From the NCBI GenBank assembly GCA_963170155.1, contig CAUJGP010000031.1, positions 1 to 64,000 of the forward strand: a DNA stretch of 64,000 nt, read 5' to 3'. Both the position numbers and the translations under genes were made by a program. Source of the DNA: Bdellovibrionota bacterium (lineage in GTDB: Bacteria; Bdellovibrionota; Bdellovibrionia; Bdellovibrionales; Bdellovibrionaceae). Below are positions 54,332 through 61,965 of this stretch, piece by piece. A model generated the notes under the pieces. It saw only the letters and a program-made list of their open reading frames with translations. It did not search any database and was not told where the DNA came from. Each line of letters opens with the position of its first letter. Within the stretch, counting starts at the first letter, position 1.

Positions 54332-55276
54332 ATGATTTTTCTTTTTCTTTTTCATACTATGATGGCTTGGTCTAAAGAAGTGCGCTCAATCTCTTTTGTG
54401 GATAAGGACGTAAAAGTTTGCGGACAGCAGATCCCATGGGTGAATCTTTTACCCGCATTGACTCCAGCCGAAGCCGATTGTTTGGATGCCAATGAAAGTT
54501 TAGAGGTTCATAGTTTAATGGGAGCAACAGAAAGCGCTTCTGATGCGGGCTTGCGTCCTCAGATTTTTTCTATTCCAAGAGAAAAATTAGTGAAAGCCTT
54601 GAAAAAAGTGAAAGGAACATGTCTGGAAAAGGTTGAATTAAAAATTCCAGCGAATTTGCGAATCAGCCTTATCTCACAATTAAACTCGGATCTTTTTCAA
54701 CCTTGGTTAGAGTCAGAAATTCAAAAAAATATTTTGGATAAAAAAATAACTCTCACACAAGTTAGCCTCCCTAAATTGGATTGTGCTCCTATTCGTAGGG
54801 TTAAGTGGGGCTCATTTCGTTTGGAATCTAAAAACGGTTTTCGATTTTTACTGATGGTGGATGATAAAAACTTTGGCGTGAGCGGTGAGTTCCGCATTTT
54901 TCAAAAGATTCCTGTCGCTAAGAGGAACATCAATTTTATGGAAAAACTAACGATGAGTGATTTTGAAGTCCAAGAAAAAGATGTCACTCATTCGCCGGGC
55001 TATGCATCTTCTTTGGAGGAGTTGGCAGGGCGAACCATTATCAAACCAATCCCTCAAGGTGCTCCTGTGGAATTAAAGTTTCTCAAACAAGAATTTCAAG
55101 TCGAAAAAGGTCAATTGATTCAGGTTCAATTTCGTGGCCCCAATTTTATTGTTTCTGCAACGGCTGTTGCTGAGCAGAATGGAATTCAAGGCGAATTAAT
55201 CAAATTAAAAAATACGGAAACACAAAAAATAATTTCTGGAATAGTTCTCAAAAAAGGTGTCGTGGAGGTGCAATAA
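54332..55276 (+). CDS. flgA: Flagellar P-ring assembly chaperone FlgA
   Basis: A 314-residue periplasmic protein with a short signal peptide (about 1-14). The N-terminal part is diverged. The C-terminal SAF-like region is recognisable: VPVAKRNINFMEKLTMSDFEVQEKDV (core NINFMEKLTMSDFE), LAGRTIIKPIPQGAPVE and KGQLIQVQFRGPNFIVSATAVAEQNG. It helps FlgI form the P ring. Between flgG and flgH, overlapping the latter by one base, so co-translated. Confidence 0.88.
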   Translation: MIFLFLFHTMMAWSKEVRSISFVDKDVKVCGQQIPWVNLLPALTPAEADCLDANESLEVHSLMGATESASDAGLRPQIFSIPREKLVKALKKVKGTCLEKVELKIPANLRISLISQLNSDLFQPWLESEIQKNILDKKITLTQVSLPKLDCAPIRRVKWGSFRLESKNGFRFLLMVDDKNFGVSGEFRIFQKIPVAKRNINFMEKLTMSDFEVQEKDVTHSPGYASSLEELAGRTIIKPIPQGAPVELKFLKQEFQVEKGQLIQVQFRGPNFIVSATAVAEQNGIQGELIKLKNTETQKIISGIVLKKGVVEVQ

Positions 55277-56190
55277 TGGGAGTAAAGTTTTATGGCCACT
55301 GCGGCTTGCCAATCAATCAAGTCAGAACTCTAAATTATCCTTCCGTCGCTCTTGTAATCAGTTTATTAACCCTTAGTTTTTGTGCGGGCTGTGCCTTTTT
55401 AGGCTTAAAATCAGAAAATAAAAAAGATTTAGATTCTCAATCGCTTGCTTCGGACGCAGGAGCTTCTTCATTGGATGAGACGATTCGCTTTTCTGAAAAT
55501 CCTAACATTGGCGTGTTTAATGATCGGCGTTATAAGAGGAGTACGCGGAGAACATTGGAAGATGAAAGTGATTTGGACAGCCGTGCGGGCTCATTGTGGA
55601 ATACGGAGGGACCATCATCTTATTTGTTTGCTCAAAATAAACTACGAAGAGAGGGTGATTTACTCAATTTGAAGTTAGAAGGACACGCCAAAACTCAAAT
55701 GGAGACAAAAATTCAGGTGATAAAAAAACTATTGGCGCGTTTGGAAATTGTTCCTAGTCGTTCTCCAGAATCACCCTCTGGCAGTTCTCCTTTAGCGGAA
55801 AATCAAAACGAGGGTGGGCGATCGCCAGCGGCGATTCCAGCAACGAGTGAGAATTCCTCTGCAAAAACAGGAGCTTCATTGACGCCATCTCCTGTGGGAG
55901 CGAATTCTGCTTTAGGGTCTCAGGCTAACAAAGTTAACTCTGAAGCGTCTTCGACGGAAGGGGATGCTCCTATTCAAGTAGAGTCCATTCCAACGCGAGT
56001 GACAGAGCGGATGGTCGATGGAAATTACCGCGTTAAAGGACAGCAATCATTTATGATTGGAAAAAAAGAATTCAAAGTGATTATCACGGGGTTAGTAAGG
56101 CCGGAGGATTTCACGGACGAGGGTATGGGCTCAGATAAGTTGTTAGATCCTCAATTGGATATTGTCAGTTTAAGAAGGAGTTTGCAGTGA
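55276..56190 (+). CDS. flgH: Flagellar L-ring protein FlgH, with a long disordered insert
   Basis: A 304-residue protein. A hydrophobic segment ends FCAGC (Cys39), a plausible though imperfect lipobox. FlgH features: RAGSLWNTEGPSSYLFAQNKL, REGDLLNLKLEGHAKTQME, and near the end YRVKGQQSFMIGKKEFKVIITGLVRPEDF, aligning with the GxKxIxVNxxxExIxxxGxVRPxDI pattern. Residues 161-234 are a Ser/Pro/Ala/Asn-rich linker that ordinary FlgH lacks. It forms the outer-membrane bushing of the flagellum. Overlaps flgI by four bases. Confidence 0.85.
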   Translation: MGVKFYGHCGLPINQVRTLNYPSVALVISLLTLSFCAGCAFLGLKSENKKDLDSQSLASDAGASSLDETIRFSENPNIGVFNDRRYKRSTRRTLEDESDLDSRAGSLWNTEGPSSYLFAQNKLRREGDLLNLKLEGHAKTQMETKIQVIKKLLARLEIVPSRSPESPSGSSPLAENQNEGGRSPAAIPATSENSSAKTGASLTPSPVGANSALGSQANKVNSEASSTEGDAPIQVESIPTRVTERMVDGNYRVKGQQSFMIGKKEFKVIITGLVRPEDFTDEGMGSDKLLDPQLDIVSLRRSLQ

Positions 56191-57206
56191 AAAGAACAAT
56201 CCTATTCTTTTTTGCATTTATAAGTTTTTATCTATCAATAGATTATGTTTATGCATCACGTCTTAAAGATATTGCTAACATTCGCGGAGTGAGAGAAAAT
56301 CAGCTCATCGGATATGGCTTGGTGATTGGACTCAAGGGAACTGGCGATACGAAAGATGAATTCACTAAAAAAAGCTTTGTTCGAATGCTAGATAAATTGG
56401 GGATGAAGTTAGACAACCAGGATCTTGAGAGTAAGAATATTGCAGCAGTTGTTGTTACGGCTACTTTGCCGGCCTTTGGCAAGGCAGGCAATACCATTGA
56501 TGTCATGGTGAACTCGATAGGGAGCTCAACAAGTCTTGTTGGTGGAACTTTAGTGATGACGCCTTTGCGAGCTGCCAATGAGGAAGTTTATGGTGTTGCT
56601 CAAGGGCCTGTTTTTATTGGTGGCGAAAAGGACGCTCATACGACTGTCGGGCGTATCCCTAATGGAGCTATGATTGAAAAAGATATTAGCGGTGATTTTA
56701 ACGCAAAAAAAATGTTTCGTTTGACTTTGCATAATCCAGATTTCACAACGGCGGCTCGAGCTGTGATCACTATTAATAAAGAACTTGGTGGTTTGTATGC
56801 TTCTGCAAAAGATCCAGCAACGATTGACATTATTGTTCCTCCGGCTTTTGAAGGCCGGGGCGTTGATTTTTTAGCAACGATCGAGACTATTGAGGTCAAT
56901 CCTGACATGCAAGCCAAGGTTGTTATCAATGAAAAGACAGGAACCGTTGTAATCGGAGATAAAGTGAGGATTTCAAAGGTTATTTTAAGTCATGGTTCTA
57001 TTTCTATTAAGGTTCCTGGAAGCGGAGACGGAAAAAAAGATAAATCGATGAGAGAAGAAAAAATAGCAATTGTGGGCGGTGTTGCCAATGTGGGGGAGTT
57101 GGTCCAGGGTTTAAACAAACTTGGAATCTCTCCTAAAGACCTGATAACTATACTTCAGTCCATAAAATCAGCTGGAGCTTTGCACGGGGAACTACAAATT
57201 TTATAA
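56187..57206 (+). CDS. flgI: Flagellar P-ring protein FlgI
   Basis: A 339-residue secreted protein with a signal peptide ending VYA-SR, then the hallmark LKDIANIRGVRENQLIGYGLVIGLKGTGD (core RLKDIANIRGVREN). MVNSIGSSTSLVGGTLVMTPL and VYGVAQGPV follow, and the C-terminus VGELVQGLNKLGISPKDLITILQSIKSAGALHGEL is typical. It builds the ring in the peptidoglycan layer around the rod. Normal length. The 3' gap to flgJ is unusually long (368 bases) and structured. Confidence 0.97.
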   Translation: MKRTILFFFAFISFYLSIDYVYASRLKDIANIRGVRENQLIGYGLVIGLKGTGDTKDEFTKKSFVRMLDKLGMKLDNQDLESKNIAAVVVTATLPAFGKAGNTIDVMVNSIGSSTSLVGGTLVMTPLRAANEEVYGVAQGPVFIGGEKDAHTTVGRIPNGAMIEKDISGDFNAKKMFRLTLHNPDFTTAARAVITINKELGGLYASAKDPATIDIIVPPAFEGRGVDFLATIETIEVNPDMQAKVVINEKTGTVVIGDKVRISKVILSHGSISIKVPGSGDGKKDKSMREEKIAIVGGVANVGELVQGLNKLGISPKDLITILQSIKSAGALHGELQIL

Positions 57207-57222
57207 AAAGTTGTACAGGATT

Positions 57223-57468
57223 TTGACATTATTCTTTACACTTAAAATGTAATGTTACTTTTACCTTGAACACATGGATGTGTTTAAGGTTCGGGGAGGG
57301 TGAGTAAGAATCACAAACCATGGAAGGTTAGAGCAAAAAGTTTCTTTGCAGGAAACAAAGGCATAAGGTCAGCACATCAAGGATTGGTGATAATAGGCTG
57401 AAGCTAGAGAGTCAGTGCAGGATGCACGAGATTTAAACCTTAACCTCCCCACTTTTTTCTTTTTTTGG
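57223..57468 (+). ncRNA. Candidate structured RNA between flgI and flgJ
   Basis: A gene-free stretch with signs of its own transcription unit. TTGACA lies at 57223-57228, with a TAAAAT at 57243 (short spacing). CCTTGAACACAT/ATGTGTTTAAGG (57264-57289) is a near-perfect 12-bp palindrome. GGGGAGG (57293-57299) can pair with CCTCCCC (57444-57450), which is followed by TTTTTTCTTTTTTT as at a terminator. Inside are further hairpins, such as GTGCA-GGA-TGCAC near 57415-57427. In order, CAAACC (57314), GCAAAA (57333), AAGGTC and TAGGCTGAAGC recall the c-di-GMP riboswitch (GEMM) layout, but the match is weak. Confidence 0.45.
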
Positions 57469-57574
57469 ATCATTCATTTGTTCGAATTTTTTAGCGGTTA
57501 CGACTCTTTTGTGTGAGCAGAAAATTAATAACACAGTTCATTGTAAGATTCATTTCGATCGATGAGGAAATATC

Positions 57575-58336
57575 GTGGACGTTAAAAGTAAACAAAATAA
57601 AGTGAGTATTTCTTCTCCTCAAGGCGTTGTAAATCCTGAATCCCAATTGAAAAATGTTGCAGCACTTTATGAAAAGCAATTTTTGCGTGAAATGGTCAAG
57701 CAAATGAGATCAACAGTGAGTGAAAGCTCCATTATCCCCACTAGTTTTGCAGAAAAGTATTACCGAGAGCAATTAGACCATCAATATGTGGAGGCCTGGG
57801 GCGATCAAGGAGGTATCGGTCTTGGTAAAGTCATTTATGATCAATTGGTTTCAAGATATGGAGAGCAATTAGGCATTAAAGTCCCGCAAAATCGCCCCAA
57901 GGGCCCTATTCCATTGGGTCAAAAAGAATTGTGGGATGCTCGCTTTGAATCCAAAGACAAATCAATTTTATTTTCTAAAAAAAATGATTCCAATATTCAA
58001 AATCAAAATTTGAAACCAGAGCTTCATGCAGATAAAAATCATCATTCCGTTTTGGATTCTGCCTCTTTACCAAGAGACGCTTCTGATTTATCATTGTCGG
58101 CAGGGTCTAGATTAGAGAATCCTTGGGCAGGAAAATGGTTAGGGAGTTTTGAGCTTGAAAATGGGTTAAAGGTTGCTAAAATCCAACATGAGGGATTTCA
58201 GTCTGTTTTTGTTGGAAAATTTCAAACACCTGCTTTTGAAGTAGGAAAGGCTCTTCAGGAAGGCGAATTTATTGGCGCTCTCAAGCCAGAGAGCCAACAA
58301 CTCCATTGGAAATTGATTAAAGATATAAGTGAATAA
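57575..58336 (+). CDS. flgJ: FlgJ-like rod-binding protein without muramidase domain
   Basis: A 253-residue protein starting at GTG. Residues about 25-105 form the rod-binding domain: LKNVAALYEKQFLREMVKQMRSTV, then FAEKYYREQLDHQYVEAWGDQGGIGLGKVIYDQL (shown: GGIGLGKVIYDQL). The GH73 glucosaminidase domain of enteric FlgJ is absent. Instead about 140 residues of unrelated, mostly disordered sequence end in a compact WLGSFELENGLKVAKIQHEG segment. It caps the growing rod. It may need a separate peptidoglycan hydrolase; the transglycosylase at 51222 is a candidate. Confidence 0.82.
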   Translation: MDVKSKQNKVSISSPQGVVNPESQLKNVAALYEKQFLREMVKQMRSTVSESSIIPTSFAEKYYREQLDHQYVEAWGDQGGIGLGKVIYDQLVSRYGEQLGIKVPQNRPKGPIPLGQKELWDARFESKDKSILFSKKNDSNIQNQNLKPELHADKNHHSVLDSASLPRDASDLSLSAGSRLENPWAGKWLGSFELENGLKVAKIQHEGFQSVFVGKFQTPAFEVGKALQEGEFIGALKPESQQLHWKLIKDISE

Positions 58337-58404
58337 AGAAGATCAAAAAGATCGAAAATTGAGAAGACAACATTAAAAAAGTAAGATTCATAGAGGAGAT
58401 TAGA

Positions 58405-58908
58405 ATGATAATTTTAACAAAAATCAAAGCAAAACAAGTATTGGTTATTTTCAGTCTTTTAGTGGTTTTTACCTCTTTACCAAATTCTTTTGCGTTTGCT
58501 CGAGGTTGGTCTTGGGGTGTTGGTTATCATAATCCTCCTAATGCAACGATAGGTTTAAACTTTATGCATCTTTGGAATCAGTGGGCTTTTGAATTTGGAT
58601 TGGGTTACATTAATTCGACTGAAAAAGAATTTTCGAACTCATCTTCAAATTCTAATGATGTCAATTTATCAGTGGCAGGGGATCTCAATTTGAAATATTT
58701 ATTTGGATCAGGCCGGTTCAGGCCTTACGTTCAGGGAGGAACCTACGCGGGGGTTGCCGCGCAGACAGGAAACTCGTCTGGTGCTAATGCTTCTTTAAGC
58801 AGTGGGTTTGCTGGGGCTGGGTTTTTTATTTTAGGAAGCAGTTTTGATTTTTATATTTCTTACGTCACAGCTGGAAATGGATCTTTGCAATTGGGTTTCA
58901 ACTTCTAA
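58405..58908 (+). CDS. Small outer-membrane beta-barrel protein
   Basis: A 167-residue protein with a signal peptide (about 1-32, ending AFA-RG). Strand-like segments follow: WSWGVGYHN, ATIGLNFMHLW, WAFEFGLGYINS, NLSVAGDLNLKYLFG, FRPYVQGGTYAGV, SLQLGFNF. The terminal Phe and repeated outer-strand pattern fit an eight-stranded OmpW/OmpA-like barrel. GAGGAG precedes the ATG. It follows flgJ after about 68 bases; whether it belongs to the flagellar operon is unclear. Confidence 0.72.
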   Translation: MIILTKIKAKQVLVIFSLLVVFTSLPNSFAFARGWSWGVGYHNPPNATIGLNFMHLWNQWAFEFGLGYINSTEKEFSNSSSNSNDVNLSVAGDLNLKYLFGSGRFRPYVQGGTYAGVAAQTGNSSGANASLSSGFAGAGFFILGSSFDFYISYVTAGNGSLQLGFNF

Positions 58909-59091
58909 TATCACTGTAAGTTTGAATCACTTTCTTGATGTAGGGAATTTAATTCATGGCGGTAACCCTGATAATCCCATTTTTTGAAAGAATGAGATGA
59001 TCAGGGCCGGTGACGTTGGTTTGAGCGATTAACAAAACAAAATTGAACAGTTAAAAATACCACTCATCTTCTTTTTGACCTTTGATCAGCA

Positions 59092-60171
59092 TCAGTAAAT
59101 GTGAGTGGAGTTCAACTCTTTAAAAGCCTGTTCTAATCGTTCAATCATAGATGTTTGGGCTACGCGCACCCACGCCCGAGGGTCATAATATTTTTTATTA
59201 GGTTTGGATTCTCCTTCTGGATTTCCAATTTGCCCTTGTAAATAGGATTGATTTTTCAAATAATATTGGCGAATTCCATTCCATGTAGCCCATTGAGTGT
59301 CAGTGTCAATGTTCATTTTAACCACGCCATAGCGAATGGACTCGGTGATTTCCGCAGGGCTAGACCCAGATCCTCCGTGGAAAACAAAATTAATTGAATT
59401 TTTAGGAAGATTGAATTTATCAGAAACATATTTTTGGGAATTATCCAGGATTTTAGGAGTGAGCTTTACGTTTCCAGGAGAATAGACACCATGAACATTT
59501 CCAAAGGACGCGGCGATTGTAAACTGAGGGCTGATTTGGCTTAAAACTTTATAAGCGTACCCAACATCTTCAGGTTGTGTGTAGAGAGCAGAGTGATCTT
59601 TTCCGGAGTTATCAACCCCGTCTTCTTCTCCTCCCGTGCAACCTAATTCAATTTCGAGTGTCATGCCTAATTTTGACATTCTTTTTAAATATTGAGCGCA
59701 AATATCTATGTTTTCTTCCAGGGATTCTTCGGAGAGATCCAGCATATGAGAGCTAAAAAGCGGGGTCCCAGTTTGTTCAAAGTGTTTCTCCCCGTGTTCT
59801 AACATACCATCAACCCAGGGAAGAAGGTTTTTAGCAGCATGATCGGTATGAATGATGACAGGAATCCCATAGTACTTCGCCAACTGATGAATATGCTGAG
59901 CGCCACTGACAGCACCTAAAACAGAAGCTTCTTGACCGTTTAGTTTTAATCCTTTTCCGGCGAAAAACTGAGCTCCACCATTTGAAAATTGAATAATAAC
60001 GGGAGAGCGAGCCTTAGCCGCGGCCTCCATGACCGAGTTGATAGAGTCAGAGCTGATGACATTAACAGCAGGCAGAGCACAATGATGATCTTTGCAAAAA
60101 GAAAAGATTTTTTGAAGATTATCACCAGTGACGACTCCAGGTTTTATTATTTCAGATAATTTTTTTTGCAT
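59092..60171 (-). CDS. fbaA: Class II fructose-bisphosphate aldolase
   Basis: About 359 residues from the ATG at 60171, chosen because AAGGAAA lies just upstream and it gives the E. coli FbaA length. It cleaves fructose 1,6-bisphosphate in glycolysis and joins trioses in gluconeogenesis. Zinc ligands and active-site motifs seen: PVIIHTDHAAKN, LEIELGCTGGEEDGVDN, FGNVHGVY, VFHGGSGSS and MNIDTDTQWATW. No neighbouring glycolytic gene is present, and the acyl-CoA dehydrogenase gene lies upstream on the same strand. Confidence 0.96.
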   Translation of the reverse strand: MQKKLSEIIKPGVVTGDNLQKIFSFCKDHHCALPAVNVISSDSINSVMEAAAKARSPVIIQFSNGGAQFFAGKGLKLNGQEASVLGAVSGAQHIHQLAKYYGIPVIIHTDHAAKNLLPWVDGMLEHGEKHFEQTGTPLFSSHMLDLSEESLEENIDICAQYLKRMSKLGMTLEIELGCTGGEEDGVDNSGKDHSALYTQPEDVGYAYKVLSQISPQFTIAASFGNVHGVYSPGNVKLTPKILDNSQKYVSDKFNLPKNSINFVFHGGSGSSPAEITESIRYGVVKMNIDTDTQWATWNGIRQYYLKNQSYLQGQIGNPEGESKPNKKYYDPRAWVRVAQTSMIERLEQAFKELNSTHIY

Positions 60172-60249
60172 TGCAATTTCCTTTCTTTTTCTATTGATTG
60201 AAATCAAGGGTAAGGTGCTTTGTTTCGTAGTCTCTATCCAGCTCTGGAT

Positions 60250-61437
60250 TTAACGATAGGCCGGAATTCCCGTGATAAATTCGCCGAGGATCAGGCGATG
60301 AATATCTTCTGTGCCTTCGTAAGTATTCACACTTTCTAAGTTCATCATGTGGCGTCCACACTGGTATTCGTGAGTGATGCCTGAAGCTCCAAGAATATCT
60401 CGAGTCATTCGAGCTATTTTAAGGGCGTTGGAAACATTATTCATCTTCGCCATGGAAACTTGTTGAGGAAAATCCAATCCTTGATCTTTTAATCGACCCA
60501 ATTGCAAGCTTAAAAGTTGGTCTTTTGTTATATCCGTGAACATTTCTACCAATTTAGCTTGTACAAGTTGAAAGGAAGCAATGGGTTTATCAAATTGGAT
60601 TCGAGTTTTCGCATAATTAAGAGCTTCATCATAACAAGCCATTGCTGCCCCGGTGGAGCCCCAAGCAATTCCGTAGCGTGCTTGGTTCAAACAAGAGAAA
60701 GGACCTTTCAATCCCCTGATTTGTAGTTTTTGTTTGGCTGGCACTCGGCAAGAATCAAATAATAACTCTGAAGTGACAGAAGCTCTAAGGCTAAATTTTT
60801 TATGAATGTCTTTAATGTTAAAACCAGGAGTTTCTCGATCAACAATAAACCCAAGAACTTTATTGTCTTCTTGAGGACATTTGGCCCAAACTATAGCAAG
60901 ATCCGAAATACCACCATTGGTGATCCACATTTTTGTTCCATTCAGAATATAGTGGTCGCCATCTTTATCCGCTCTGGTGAGCATTCCATTGGGGTTGGAG
61001 CCAAAATCAGGTTCTGTGAGCCCAAAACAACCAATCAATTGGCCTTTAGCCATAGAAGGTAAATATTTTTTCTTTTGTTCTTCCGTCCCAAATTGTGCAA
61101 TAGGGTACATGCAAAGAGCGCCTTGAACACTGACAAAGCTCCTTAACCCACTATCGCCTCGTTCAAGCTCTTGCATGATGAGGCCATAGCTTGTGTAGTT
61201 CAGTCCAGCACATTCGTAGCCTTGAATTGTAGCCCCAAAAACTCCCAGGTTTGCTAGGGTAGGAATCCAGCTTTTAGGGAATTCATCTTTCATAAAACAG
61301 TCAGCAATCAGAGGCATAACTTCCGTTGAAACGAAATCTCTGACAGTTTGACGAACCAGTTTTTCTTCTGAATTTAAAAGAGTATCAATTTGATAAAAAT
61401 CGGGTGATTGAAAAGTTCTCATAATTTTGGCTAACAT
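60250..61437 (-). CDS. gcdH: Acyl-CoA dehydrogenase, glutaryl-CoA dehydrogenase-like
   Basis: A 395-residue FAD enzyme. The sequence follows glutaryl-CoA dehydrogenases closely: RSFVSVQGALCMYPIAQFGTEEQKKKYLP (in parts SVQGALCMYPI, FGTEEQKKKYLP), IGCFGLTEPDFGSNP, KMWITNGGISD, RYGIAWGSTGAAM and the C-terminal VNTYEGTEDIHRLILG holding the catalytic Glu. It would convert glutaryl-CoA to crotonyl-CoA in lysine or tryptophan breakdown and pass electrons to ETF. No ETF or catabolic partners are nearby. An ATG at 61422 is an alternative start. Confidence 0.88.
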   Translation of the reverse strand: MLAKIMRTFQSPDFYQIDTLLNSEEKLVRQTVRDFVSTEVMPLIADCFMKDEFPKSWIPTLANLGVFGATIQGYECAGLNYTSYGLIMQELERGDSGLRSFVSVQGALCMYPIAQFGTEEQKKKYLPSMAKGQLIGCFGLTEPDFGSNPNGMLTRADKDGDHYILNGTKMWITNGGISDLAIVWAKCPQEDNKVLGFIVDRETPGFNIKDIHKKFSLRASVTSELLFDSCRVPAKQKLQIRGLKGPFSCLNQARYGIAWGSTGAAMACYDEALNYAKTRIQFDKPIASFQLVQAKLVEMFTDITKDQLLSLQLGRLKDQGLDFPQQVSMAKMNNVSNALKIARMTRDILGASGITHEYQCGRHMMNLESVNTYEGTEDIHRLILGEFITGIPAYR

Positions 61438-61452
61438 GAAATTATAATAGTG

Positions 61453-61842
61453 TCAGGTACTTTTATTGCTTTGTAGCCAGAGTCTGATAGCAACATAGAT
61501 CAATAGTAAAGCAAAAGCTCGCGTAAGAATTTTCGTGGGAAGTACGATAGAAAGTTTTGAGCCAATCAACGCACCAAAAAAAATTCCAATGCTAACGAGA
61601 AGACCCATTTTAATATGACTTTGAGTTACAACTCCTGCCTTGTAATACTCCCAGACGCCTAAAAGGCCGACGGGAAGTAACATAGAAACTAATGAAGTGG
61701 CACTAGCGATTTTTTGTTCTAATTGAAAAAAGAAGGCGAGAAGAGGAACAATAATGATTCCACCTCCTATACCAAAAAGACCAGAAGCAATGCCGGCAAG
61801 GAGTCCTGTAAAGCAAAGTAAAGAAAATTCAACGGGTGTCAT
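61453..61842 (-). CDS. Half-size TSUP (TauE/SafE) family permease
   Basis: A 129-residue protein with about four membrane helices. The N-terminal LLAGIASGLFGIGGGIIIVPLL and the loop ATSLVSMLLPVGLLG are the TSUP signature. Most members have two such repeats (about 250 residues); this has one and would act as a dimer. Substrates in the family include sulfite and organosulfonates. It may be co-transcribed with the acyl-CoA dehydrogenase, which starts 16 bases after its stop. Confidence 0.85.
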   Translation of the reverse strand: MTPVEFSLLCFTGLLAGIASGLFGIGGGIIIVPLLAFFFQLEQKIASATSLVSMLLPVGLLGVWEYYKAGVVTQSHIKMGLLVSIGIFFGALIGSKLSIVLPTKILTRAFALLLIYVAIRLWLQSNKST

Positions 61843-61910
61843 TCCTTTGAGACTATGGACTTAGCTTTTGATGGTCAAGAGCATTAACAAAGATTTTTTG
61901 CGGCAAATAC

Positions 61911-61955
61911 AAAAAAGGGCGGAAGCAATCATATCGATCGCTTCCGCCCTTTTTT
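61911..61955. terminator. Bidirectional Rho-independent terminator
   Basis: GGGCGGAAGC (61917-61926) and GCTTCCGCCC (61940-61949) make a perfect 10-bp stem, flanked by six A's on the left and T's on the right, so it can act on either strand. It most clearly ends the vWA-lipoprotein gene on the minus strand. Confidence 0.9.
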
Positions 61956-61965
61956 CTCTTTTATT

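Noticed and set aside
58966-59007. CCCTGAT/ATCAGGG inverted repeat after the small barrel gene as a terminator
   Set aside because: The loop is over 25 bases and no T-run follows on either strand.
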